Source: JBAYZQ01 sp041672385 (GTDB taxonomy: Bacteria; Spirochaetota; Spirochaetia; Sphaerochaetales; Sphaerochaetaceae). Taken from it: 18,246 bases of DNA. The stretch covers positions 1-18,246 of the forward strand of contig JBAYZQ010000027.1 in the NCBI GenBank assembly GCA_041672385.1, in the 5' to 3' direction. Shown here one piece after another: positions 6,230-13,466 of the stretch. The translations under genes and the position numbers were made by a program. The notes under the pieces are model-generated. The model saw only the letters and a program-made list of their open reading frames with translations. It was not told the DNA's origin and searched no databases. The first letter of the stretch is position 1. Each line of letters starts with the position of its first letter.

Positions 6230-8425
6230 TTAACTTAGAAGGATATTAACAAAAGCTATTCTATGATTCCAAATCAAGACTTTGTCTGCTAACAATTCCA
6301 CCAAATCTTTTATCAACCCTTCTTCAGAACAATCAAAGATATTTTTTTCTTCTATAATTGGATAATAGGATTTTATCACCCATCTTTTAATATCTTCTTC
6401 ACTAGCGTAACGTTTTTCTTTGTAGGACTTTAGTTTTAGATCAAAACTAATTCCACTTTTATTTGCTGCAAGAATAGATAAAGTATCCTTCATATCCTCT
6501 GCGTCCCACTTTAAAATACTGTTCTTTTGATTTTCCTTATTATAAATAAAACTCTCAGCTTTCTTAAGGGCTTTTTTTAAATCTAAGGTTTCTACTAAAT
6601 CTGAAAGTCTTGTTCCTTCTTGAGCAATAGTATCCACTAGAAGAAGCTGAGAATTCTTACCCATTAGTAAAATTAAATTCTCCAACTTTTTAGGATCCTC
6701 AAAAAAGCTTGAAAAGGAATTTCTTACAATAATTCTTTCAAAACGTAAATCTTCATCTAATTCATTTAAATCCTTGATTATCTTAATTTTATCAATTTCT
6801 TCCAAATTTCCATTGTAGTGTTGAAGGTGTTCAAATTGCTCTTTGGTATTTACTTGAGCTACAACTAAACCTTCCGGGGTTCTTCTATAGGAGGCAAAAA
6901 CAAAAAGACCAAAACCTGCATTTAAAACTAGGACTCTATCGTTTCTAGAAAATTGCAAAATGGAAAAAACTTCATTCCTTAATTCTTCCAGCAACTCACT
7001 GCGTTCGGTCACAGTTCGATTAATCCAAGCCATTCGGGTATTATCATCAAAAGAAAAGGTCAAATTTTCTACAAAGTTATCTTGGTTATTAGCTTCAAGT
7101 TGTATTTCCCTTTTTTTGGAAACTTCCTCACTAATTTTCCTTTCAAATCCTGTAGAACCACAATTATAGAATATTTTACCTTGAAGAGAATTGGGGAGGT
7201 ACTGTTGAGCCACCCAATGATCCTTGTAGGCATGGGGATACATATAGCCTTTTCCATGGCCAAAACTCTTTGCATCACGACTTGCATCTCTAAGATGATT
7301 TGGAACTTCAGCTAAAGCATCCTCTTCCACAGTTTTCAAAGCATCAAAGAAACCTAAAGTACTATTACTTTTTGGAGCAACTGCAAGATACAAAGCCGCA
7401 TGGGCTAAATGGAATCTTCCTTCTGGAAGTCCTATCATATTGAAAGCATTTGCATCACTGGTTACCACAACTATTGCCTGAGGATCTGCTAAACCGACAT
7501 CTTCGGTTGCACTTATCATCATTCGGCGAAATATAAATTTAGGGTCTTCACCTGCATGAACCATTTTAGCCAACCAGTATAAAGCAGCATCTGGGTCGCT
7601 TCCTCTGATTGATTTTATAAAAGCACTGATTACGTCAAAATGGTAATCACCTTCCTTATCATAAAGGACAGCTTTTTGCTGTATAGATTGCTCCGCAGTG
7701 TCCTTATCAATATATATATAGGGCTTTTTGTCAGGTCTTTCTTTTTTGTCTGAAGTCTCAATTGCTAATTCTAAAGCATTTAACAAACTTCGAGCATCTC
7801 CACTTGCTACTTCAACTAAATGTTCCAGACTATTCTCTTCAAACTCTATTTCATACTTTCCATAACCCCGATTTTCATCTTTTATTGCCTGAAAAGCAAT
7901 TTTATAAAGATCCTCTTTTGTAAGACTTTTTAATTGAAAAATCCTAGACCGGCTAACTAGAGCTGCATTAACTTCAAAAAAAGGGTTTTCGGTGGTAGCT
8001 CCTATCAAAATAAAAGTCCCATTTTCAACCCAAGGAAGAAGAGCATCCTGCTGACTTTTATTCCAACGATGAACTTCATCAACAAAAAGTATAGTTCTTA
8101 TCCCATAAAGATCTAATCTTTCCTTGGCTTTATCAATTTCTTGACGAAGAATTGGAACTCCGCTTAAGACAGCATTAATGGAAGCAAAATGACTTTTAGT
8201 TGTATTTGCAATTACTCGAGCAAGAGCAGTTTTTCCTGTTCCTGGAGGTCCATAGAAAATAACTGAAGAAAGGCGGTCTGCTTGAATAGCCCTCCGCAAT
8301 AACCGCCCTTGCCCAACAATATGAGATTGACCAATATATTCATCAAGATTTCTAGGACTCATCCTATAAGCAAGAGGTTGGTTCTTTAAGTCTTTCTTAC
8401 TAGCATTTTCAAATAAATTTGACAT
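6230..8425 (-). CDS. rarA: RarA/MgsA-type AAA+ ATPase fused to a C-terminal methyltransferase-like domain
   Basis: A 731-residue protein. Residues 1 to about 435 match RarA (MgsA/WHIP family), a clamp-loader-like ATPase acting at stalled replication forks. Visible are Walker A GPPGTGKT (59-66), Walker B ILFVDE (112-117), sensor 1 GATTEN (142-147), an S-R-S-R arginine-finger region, and the MgsA C-terminal oligomerisation part with 'DASRDAKSFGHGKGYMYPHA'. E. coli RarA is about 447 residues, so roughly 285 residues are extra. That extension has a Rossmann-like strand-loop 'DRVLVLNAGFG' (about 496-506), resembling a degenerate SAM-methyltransferase motif I. Similar RarA plus unknown-domain fusions are annotated in cyanobacteria. 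The ATG at 8425 lies 16 nt after the BI-1 stop with no clear Shine-Dalgarno, so translational coupling is likely. Confidence 0.9.
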   Translation of the reverse strand: MSNLFENASKKDLKNQPLAYRMSPRNLDEYIGQSHIVGQGRLLRRAIQADRLSSVIFYGPPGTGKTALARVIANTTKSHFASINAVLSGVPILRQEIDKAKERLDLYGIRTILFVDEVHRWNKSQQDALLPWVENGTFILIGATTENPFFEVNAALVSRSRIFQLKSLTKEDLYKIAFQAIKDENRGYGKYEIEFEENSLEHLVEVASGDARSLLNALELAIETSDKKERPDKKPYIYIDKDTAEQSIQQKAVLYDKEGDYHFDVISAFIKSIRGSDPDAALYWLAKMVHAGEDPKFIFRRMMISATEDVGLADPQAIVVVTSDANAFNMIGLPEGRFHLAHAALYLAVAPKSNSTLGFFDALKTVEEDALAEVPNHLRDASRDAKSFGHGKGYMYPHAYKDHWVAQQYLPNSLQGKIFYNCGSTGFERKISEEVSKKREIQLEANNQDNFVENLTFSFDDNTRMAWINRTVTERSELLEELRNEVFSILQFSRNDRVLVLNAGFGLFVFASYRRTPEGLVVAQVNTKEQFEHLQHYNGNLEEIDKIKIIKDLNELDEDLRFERIIVRNSFSSFFEDPKKLENLILLMGKNSQLLLVDTIAQEGTRLSDLVETLDLKKALKKAESFIYNKENQKNSILKWDAEDMKDTLSILAANKSGISFDLKLKSYKEKRYASEEDIKRWVIKSYYPIIEEKNIFDCSEEGLIKDLVELLADKVLIWNHRIAFVNILLS

Positions 8426-8441
8426 AAATTTAGTCTAACAC

Positions 8442-9149
8442 TTAATTCTTGCTTCCTCTACCAAAAATCCTTAAAAGAAATAAAAATAAATTAATGAAAT
8501 CAAGGTACAAGGTCAAAGCACCATAAATTGAAAGCTTTATGTAATTCTCTTCACCTATTCCATCAATATTATTACCAATTCGTAAAAGTTTTTGTGTATC
8601 ATAAGCAGTCAATCCTAAGAACAAGACAACTCCAATGTAACTAATCATATAATAAAAAGCAGAAGATTTTAAGAAAATATTTAGAACAGAGGCAATTATT
8701 ATTCCCCATAGTCCCATTACAAGATAACTTCGCCAGCTACTTAAATCTTTTTTTGTAGTCATTGCATATAAACTCATGCCACCAAACATAAGTGCGGCTG
8801 AGAAAAAAGCATTTGTTATGCTTGCTCGTGTATAAACAATAAAAATACTTGAAAGTGTTACACCAGTTAAAACAGAATAAAGAGCAAAAGTAGCAATACA
8901 GGCTGTAACACTCATGTGTTGGAGCCTAGAGCTTAAAAAGATAACACAAGCAAATTGTGCAATAATCAACAATATTAAAACTACACTATTTGAAAAAAAG
9001 AACTGTAACAGTTGAGTATTATGAGCCACTGAATAAGAAACAGTTGCAGTTAGAACAAGTGCTAAACTCATCCAAAGATAAATATTTCTTAAAAGACTGT
9101 TAGTCCTCTGTTTTGATTTTGTATATACATTTTGTTGTGGATATTCCAT
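8442..9149 (-). CDS. BI-1 (Bax inhibitor-1/YccA/TMBIM) family membrane protein
   Basis: A 235-residue protein with seven predicted membrane helices after a 20-residue polar N-terminus. Family marks are the penultimate-helix region 'GLTAYDTQKLL' (about 191-201) and the C-terminal 'LDFINLFLFLLRIFG'. Bacterial members include YccA of E. coli, which modulates the FtsH protease, and YetJ of Bacillus, a pH-sensitive Ca2+ leak channel. Either role would be at the inner membrane. The ATG at 9149 has an excellent AGGAGG 5 nt upstream. The rarA gene follows after 16 nt, so the two form an operon. No functional link between them is known to me. Confidence 0.92.
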   Translation of the reverse strand: MEYPQQNVYTKSKQRTNSLLRNIYLWMSLALVLTATVSYSVAHNTQLLQFFFSNSVVLILLIIAQFACVIFLSSRLQHMSVTACIATFALYSVLTGVTLSSIFIVYTRASITNAFFSAALMFGGMSLYAMTTKKDLSSWRSYLVMGLWGIIIASVLNIFLKSSAFYYMISYIGVVLFLGLTAYDTQKLLRIGNNIDGIGEENYIKLSIYGALTLYLDFINLFLFLLRIFGRGSKN

Positions 9150-9181
9150 AATTCCTCCTAAAACTTAAAAGTTTATATACT

Positions 9182-9210
9182 AATTTACGTACTTACAAAT
9201 TTAAAGTCAA
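9182..9210 (-). promoter_or_regulatory. Probable promoter of the BI-1/rarA operon
   Basis: The minus strand has TTGACT (9210-9205), a 17-nt spacer and TAAATT (9187-9182), about 33 nt before the BI-1 ATG. Confidence 0.5.
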
Positions 9211-9253
9211 TAATAATTTTTTTTCACTTATTAAACTACATAAATATTCACAT

Positions 9254-10618
9254 TTAGACTCTACTTTTTATCCATCTCATCTGTTTATAATAGTAATACC
9301 GAAAAAAAACTTCAGTTGAATCTCCAAGCAAAAAAACAAACCAAAGAACACTAACTGGAAGCTTAAAGAAATATACAATTACACAGAAAGGAAGCATAAA
9401 AACAAATTGACTAATTAACAAGGAATACATAATTGGCTTTAAAAATCCGCTTCCAGTAAAAGCAGCACTATAACCAGTTCCCCAAGCAGTAACTAAAATA
9501 CTAAGACTAAAAAGTTTTATTAAAAGGATATCAGAAGCAAGTATTTCTTGACCTGGAATAAATATACTTAGAATTTGACGAGAAAATATAAACATTATTA
9601 AAGAGAAAAAAGCACAAAAACCAAGACAAAACAATCGTCCAATTTTTACGCAATCTACACTCCTTTCTTCATCTCCAGATCCTAAGCAATGCCCAATTAT
9701 TATTCCGCTACCTGATTGAAATCCAACTTGGGGCATCATGGCAAAACCATAAATTCTCAAGGAAACTCCAACAATAGCCAAAGCTGCGGTTCCATAATTT
9801 GCTAAAATTTTCATAAAAACAAAATTAAAAATATTCCTTAAACAAAGGTTTAAACCAAAAGGAAGTCCCACCAGTAGTAGCTTTCTATCAATTTCCCAGT
9901 TAATAGAAAATAGTTTTTGCCATTTTATTTTTATTGGGGCCTTACCTGCTAGAAGTAGAGTTAAACCAACAACAAATGAAAAAGAAATGGAAATAACTGT
10001 AGCCCAAGCAGCTCCTTTCATTCCAAGTCCAAAGCCTTTTAAGCCAATAAGAGGTATTTTATCAAACATTAAAACCGGATCTAAAACAACATTAATCAGA
10101 GCACTTATGATAAGTATTTTCATTGGAGTTTTTGTATCTCCAGTACATCTGAAAATGGTATTAACACTGTAAGAACTAAAAAAGATTGGAATAAAAAGGA
10201 CTCTTATATACCCATAATCTAGTCCAAAAGAAACCACTTGAGGATCATTACTAAACCAGTTAAAAACTGGTTTCAAGGTAAAAAACATTAAAACTGAACC
10301 TATAATTGCTAGAAGAAATTTTAAAATCAAAGTCTGTTCACAAACCAAGGTAGTTTTATTCTTGTTACCTGAACCAAAATATTGGCTAATCATTGAAACA
10401 CTTGAGCTACCTATTATTTCATTAAAAACCTCAACAAACCAAAAATATGTTAAAAAAAGTGTAATTGAAGCCACAGCAGAAGGAGAAATCTGTCCAATAA
10501 ATATCATATCTACAATATCATAAAAAGCCTGGAAAGAAAAACTTAGCATTGTAGGCATTGCCATTTTCATTATAACCTTTTTCAAAGGTCCTTTTAATAA
10601 TTCATTTTCATTATCCAT
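9254..10618 (-). CDS. MATE family multidrug/Na+ antiporter (second of two)
   Basis: A 454-residue, 12-helix MATE exporter. Marks include 'LLKGPLKKVIMKMAMPTMLS' at the N-terminus, 'ISQYFGSG' (about 77-84), 'STNTIFRCTGDTKTP'-like helix 4 (here S-V-N-T-I-F-R-C-T-G-D) and 'GVSLRIYGFAMMPQVGFQSG' in the second half. It resembles the DinF/YeeO-like clostridial branch and differs from the exporter at 1840-3183. The ATG at 10618 is the only in-frame start, because TGA precedes it. However, the nearest Shine-Dalgarno (AAAGGTGA, 10641-10634) is 15 nt away and instead fits a 10-codon overlapping upstream frame. Transcription is divergent from the lipoprotein at 10720. The substrate is unknown. Confidence 0.92.
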   Translation of the reverse strand: MDNENELLKGPLKKVIMKMAMPTMLSFSFQAFYDIVDMIFIGQISPSAVASITLFLTYFWFVEVFNEIIGSSSVSMISQYFGSGNKNKTTLVCEQTLILKFLLAIIGSVLMFFTLKPVFNWFSNDPQVVSFGLDYGYIRVLFIPIFFSSYSVNTIFRCTGDTKTPMKILIISALINVVLDPVLMFDKIPLIGLKGFGLGMKGAAWATVISISFSFVVGLTLLLAGKAPIKIKWQKLFSINWEIDRKLLLVGLPFGLNLCLRNIFNFVFMKILANYGTAALAIVGVSLRIYGFAMMPQVGFQSGSGIIIGHCLGSGDEERSVDCVKIGRLFCLGFCAFFSLIMFIFSRQILSIFIPGQEILASDILLIKLFSLSILVTAWGTGYSAAFTGSGFLKPIMYSLLISQFVFMLPFCVIVYFFKLPVSVLWFVFLLGDSTEVFFRYYYYKQMRWIKSRV

Positions 10619-10626
10619 AGAGCCAT
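10594..10626 (-). CDS. Possible 10-codon upstream ORF overlapping the start of the second MATE gene
   Basis: Minus-strand ATG at 10626, seven nt after AAAGGTGA, encodes M-A-L-W-I-M-K-M-N-Y then TAA. It overlaps the first 25 nt of the MATE gene in another frame. The spacing from the ribosome site is ideal for this ATG and poor for the MATE start (15 nt). It could couple or limit translation of the exporter. Chance is a real alternative. Confidence 0.3.
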   Translation of the reverse strand: MALWIMKMNY

Positions 10627-10704
10627 ACTTTAGTCACCTTTATCTCTTTATTCAACATTTTCTTATTCAATTTTAATTATATTATTTTAAATTCCTCTTA
10701 CCTC

Positions 10705-10713
10705 TGATATAAT
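10705..10713 (+). promoter_or_regulatory. Extended -10 promoter of the lipoprotein gene, leaderless arrangement
   Basis: TGATATAAT, an extended -10 (TGN plus perfect TATAAT at 10708-10713). The next six bases lead to the ATG at 10720, so the expected +1 is the A of the start codon. No -35 match and no Shine-Dalgarno are present. Confidence 0.65.
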
Positions 10714-10719
10714 AAGATA

Positions 10720-11421
10720 ATGAAACCTAGAAAATTTGTTTTTATTGTTTTGATAATCTTTATAATTTTTCTAACATCCTGCGTATCTACAAAAGGCACC
10801 AGTTTAGAAGACACCCTCAAAGCAATCAATATACTTAAAGACTTAACAGTAAACCAAGCCTATTCGACACTGATGAATTCTACCTTGGATGGACTTACCT
10901 TTTATCCTTCAACAAACCCTATTCTTTTTTCTCAGGAATCAGAAATTCCAGGACTTGATTATATGCTTAATGAATGGGACAGTAATGCAAGACAATATCT
11001 TAAAGATAATTTAGATAGCATTCTAAGCACCATTGGAGGTTATTTCAAGGAACTAAAAATTGAGAATCCAACCGCCCTTACAGTTGAAAATTCAACTCTA
11101 ACAATTACCTCCTTGCTTCAACAACAATATAATAGCGAAATAGAAACTTTAATCTATAATACTCTTACTCAAACAATGGATTTAACTTCCTATACACGAA
11201 TAAAAAAACAATATAATGCTTATTTAGAAACCAAAGCTTTCATAAAATCTACCACTTTTGAGCAATATGACTACAATATCATAGACTTCCTTACTCCTAT
11301 GTTGACTTCTAATATTTATAAAGCTTTAAAGGAAGCAGAAAATTATTGTAGAACAACTCCTCTTCCTTATTTAGATGAAACCTATGTGAAAGTATTTCAT
11401 TTAGAAAACCAGTTATACTAA
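10720..11421 (+). CDS. Lipoprotein of unknown function, mostly helical
   Basis: A 233-residue protein with a classic lipoprotein signal peptide: K-P-R-K start, hydrophobic core 6-17, lipobox L18-T-S-C21. It should be acylated at C21 and anchored in a membrane facing the periplasm or surface. The mature part appears all-helical with many asparagines and tyrosines and no transmembrane segment. The pattern 'STLMNSTLDGLTFYPS' followed by long helices and a final 'PYLDETYVKVF' weakly recalls DUF4197 lipoproteins, but I cannot confirm this by eye. The start is fixed by the signal peptide. There is no ribosome site and the -10 box lies 6 nt upstream, so the mRNA is probably leaderless. Its end overlaps the PHP gene end by 3-4 nt. 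Confidence 0.85.
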   Translation: MKPRKFVFIVLIIFIIFLTSCVSTKGTSLEDTLKAINILKDLTVNQAYSTLMNSTLDGLTFYPSTNPILFSQESEIPGLDYMLNEWDSNARQYLKDNLDSILSTIGGYFKELKIENPTALTVENSTLTITSLLQQQYNSEIETLIYNTLTQTMDLTSYTRIKKQYNAYLETKAFIKSTTFEQYDYNIIDFLTPMLTSNIYKALKEAENYCRTTPLPYLDETYVKVFHLENQLY

Positions 11422-12131
11422 AATTCTCTTCTATATTTTACCTGACCACTTTCAAGTGCATTTCTTAGACCTTCAAAATCTAAGGTTTTAACATCTAAAC
11501 TACAATATCGTCTTCCTACTTGGTTAAGCATATGTGCATCACTTCCTTGAATTATTGTATTTTCATAAGTTTCATATTCACAGGGTATTTTTAAGCATTC
11601 AACTGCTGTATAGCTTAAATTGGGTAGAAATCCTAACGAAGAAATAACACTGTTAGCAAAGCGATCAATATGGGCGGGGATAACTATTCCTGATCTAGAA
11701 TTGACTTCTTCAATCAAATCATCAAAGCCTATTCCACAAGTTCCAATCAAATTCCATTTGAAAGTCCCTGTATTTTCTTCTTCTTCATTAATTATTAATT
11801 GATTACCAAACATTCTAGGAAGGTTTAAAATCGGTGGAAGAAGTCGTTCAATAAAAGAACTAAAATCCATTGCTTCTTTTAAATCTTTAAAAAAACAAAG
11901 TACGTGAACATCTTCTACTGTGTTAACCTCTATTCCAAGAACTGGAATAATATTGCAAATTTTACACACCTTTTCAAAGGCTGGAAGATTTCTACCACAA
12001 TTATGGTCTGTAAGTCCTAAGAACTTAATGCCCTTTTCCATTGCTTCAAAAGCCAACATTCCAGGAGTCATTTCATCATCACCACAGGGTGAAAGACAAG
12101 AATGGTTATGTAAATCAACCTTTACAAACAT
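11418..12131 (-). CDS. PHP-domain metal-dependent phosphoesterase
   Basis: A 237-residue PHP domain protein from the ATG at 12131. Metal-binding motifs are all visible: 'DLHNHS' (H8, H10), 'GLTDHN' (D42, H43), 'GIEV' (E68), 'VHVL' (H76), 'PAHID' (H154) and 'GSDAH' (D198, H200). PHP proteins hydrolyse phosphoesters with a tri-metal centre; the substrate is not predictable here. The start is chosen because its ATG overlaps the TAA of the DRTGG gene (TAATG). A TTG further upstream (12164) would create a 34-nt overlap with no family match. It is the third gene of the CBS-HATPase/DRTGG/PHP operon. In Clostridia and Thermotogae I recall such PHP genes next to [FeFe]-hydrogenase operons, which suggests a redox-related role. 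Confidence 0.9.
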   Translation of the reverse strand: MFVKVDLHNHSCLSPCGDDEMTPGMLAFEAMEKGIKFLGLTDHNCGRNLPAFEKVCKICNIIPVLGIEVNTVEDVHVLCFFKDLKEAMDFSSFIERLLPPILNLPRMFGNQLIINEEEENTGTFKWNLIGTCGIGFDDLIEEVNSRSGIVIPAHIDRFANSVISSLGFLPNLSYTAVECLKIPCEYETYENTIIQGSDAHMLNQVGRRYCSLDVKTLDFEGLRNALESGQVKYRREF

Positions 12132-12469
12132 TATTTTAAGCCAAGAAGTCCAGCAATTTTCCAAGAAGCAGAAAATTGATTATCCTTGGTTTCTATAATT
12201 GTTACACCTTCATCTTTAGCAGCCTTTCGCATATCTTCAGGGCTTGTCCTTCCATTACATAATACGACAGCTCTTATTCCTACTAAAGATGCTACTGCAA
12301 TAGTATTCTTATGAGCCTGAATTGTTATAAGAACACTACCTTCCTCCGCATTCCCCATTACATCACTTAAAAGGTCTCCTGTATAGCAATTAGTTACTTC
12401 ATCTTCTGCATTTCCCAGGAGGGCACATTTATAGCCTTTTAATTCACACAACCCCTCTACTGTCAACAA
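12131..12469 (-). CDS. DRTGG domain protein
   Basis: A 112-residue stand-alone DRTGG-like domain. This is a Rossmann-like module also found next to CBS domains and in phosphotransacetylase, where it is thought to sense ligands. Visible are an N-terminal 'NCYTGDLLSDVMGNAEEGSVLITIQ' region (about 27-51, key residues G-D-L-L-S-D-V-M), then 'HKNTIAVASLVGIRAVVLCNGR' (53-74, key residues N-T-I-A-V-A and L-C-N-G). The start is TTG at 12469. AAGGAGG lies 6-7 nt upstream inside the end of the CBS-HATPase gene, whose stop is one base away. The 3' end overlaps the PHP start by one base. It is thus strictly co-translated with both neighbours and probably works with them in one signalling unit. Confidence 0.85.
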   Translation of the reverse strand: MLTVEGLCELKGYKCALLGNAEDEVTNCYTGDLLSDVMGNAEEGSVLITIQAHKNTIAVASLVGIRAVVLCNGRTSPEDMRKAAKDEGVTIIETKDNQFSASWKIAGLLGLK

Positions 12470-12470
12470 T

Positions 12471-13397
12471 TTAAACCTCCTTGTCTAATTGTTTAGTCAA
12501 CTTTATTGTTGAAATAACACAAGTTCCTTCTCTACTACTAGTTATTGAAAAATCATCACTTACACTTTGAACATTTGGAAGCCCCATACCAGCTCCAAAT
12601 CCTAAAGATCTAATCCATTCATCAGCTGTTGACCAACCTTTTTGCAAGGCAAGATTTATATCTTTTATGCCAGGCCCACAGTCATTGGCCGTAATAACAA
12701 GTTCCTCAGGACTAAATTCAGCAATAATCTCACCACCTTCAGAGTGAACAACAATATTCATTTCTAATTCATAACAAGCAATGGCTGCTCTTCTTATTAT
12801 TTTCGCAGGAAAACCTGATTTTTTCAAGAATTTTTTTACTTGAGTTGAAGCATATCCAGCTTCTTCAAAATCATGCTTTTTTACAGTAAAACTTTGTACC
12901 TGATTTATTATTTTTTTATCAACATTAAATGCTTGCTCTTTTTCTAGATTGGCGACAGCTTTATTCAATTCCATAAGTAAAGAATTGGTAATATCTCTAT
13001 TGGTAATCATTCCCACTAGTTCTTTGTTTTTATTAAGAACTGGAAATCTATGAAATTTAAACCTATCAAAATAAGAAATAGCAAAACTTATGGGCATATC
13101 ATCTTCAAGTACAATCAAATTTTTTGTCATATGCTTAGAAGCAATATCCTCAATATAACCAAAGTCCAAAGCTTGAATAATATCATCTACACTGATTATC
13201 CCAAGAAGATGTTTTCCATTCACGATTGGAATTCCAGTGAGCAATTTTTCTTTCATTAAATTCTGAATTTGTCTTAAAGAGGTATTTTCGTCGACAGTTA
13301 TAAGATTTTTAGTCATAGCATCTTTAATCTTTATTTGATAGATAAGCTCCAACACTACAGCAGGAGAATTATAAGTGTTTATAGGTATTGTTTGCAT
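12471..13397 (-). CDS. CBS-pair protein with C-terminal anti-sigma-type HATPase domain
   Basis: A 308-residue cytosolic regulator. Two CBS motifs lie at about 22-82 and 85-145, a likely adenine-nucleotide sensor ('IKDAMTKNLITVDENTSLRQ' and 'ASKHMTKNLIVLEDD'). A GHKL ATPase/kinase domain follows at about 168-303. It has the N-box E210-x3-N214-x3-H218, the G1 box DCGPGI (239-244) and the G2 box 'GFGAGMGLPNV' (266-276). This is the RsbT/RsbW-like serine-kinase layout without a histidine-phosphorylation domain. The ATG at 13397 has no Shine-Dalgarno and sits 6 nt after a TATAAT. It heads the operon with DRTGG and PHP genes. The target, perhaps an STAS or sigma-factor partner, is not in the window. 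Confidence 0.9.
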   Translation of the reverse strand: MQTIPINTYNSPAVVLELIYQIKIKDAMTKNLITVDENTSLRQIQNLMKEKLLTGIPIVNGKHLLGIISVDDIIQALDFGYIEDIASKHMTKNLIVLEDDMPISFAISYFDRFKFHRFPVLNKNKELVGMITNRDITNSLLMELNKAVANLEKEQAFNVDKKIINQVQSFTVKKHDFEEAGYASTQVKKFLKKSGFPAKIIRRAAIACYELEMNIVVHSEGGEIIAEFSPEELVITANDCGPGIKDINLALQKGWSTADEWIRSLGFGAGMGLPNVQSVSDDFSITSSREGTCVISTIKLTKQLDKEV

Positions 13398-13403
13398 GAA
13401 CTT

Positions 13404-13412
13404 ATTATAACA
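13404..13412 (-). promoter_or_regulatory. Extended -10 promoter of the CBS-HATPase operon, leaderless arrangement
   Basis: The minus strand reads TGTTATAAT (13412-13404), then six bases, then the ATG at 13397. This is the same geometry as the lipoprotein gene at 10720. A TTGACT at 13438-13433 is too far (23 nt) to act as a normal -35. Confidence 0.6.
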
Positions 13413-13454
13413 TAATCCAAAAGAAATTATATAGTCAAAAAATAAAATTTAGTT

Positions 13455-13460
13455 TATAGT
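13455..13460 (+). promoter_or_regulatory. -10 box of the pseudouridine synthase gene, leaderless arrangement
   Basis: TATAGT ends six bases before the ATG at 13467, with no Shine-Dalgarno between. No TGN extension and only a poor -35 (TAGTCA), so confidence is lower than for the two similar starts. Confidence 0.45.
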
Positions 13461-13466
13461 TTAAGA

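Noticed and set aside
6960..7315. Plus- and minus-strand small frames inside rarA
   Set aside because: They are shadows of the continuous 731-codon rarA frame, with no ribosome sites or recognisable products.
1840..10618. Recent duplication of the two MATE exporters
   Set aside because: The proteins differ throughout, share only family motifs, and belong to different branches by eye.
11418..12164. Longer PHP protein starting at TTG 12164
   Set aside because: The extra 11 residues overlap the DRTGG gene and match nothing in the family; the TAATG junction at 12131 is the typical coupled start.
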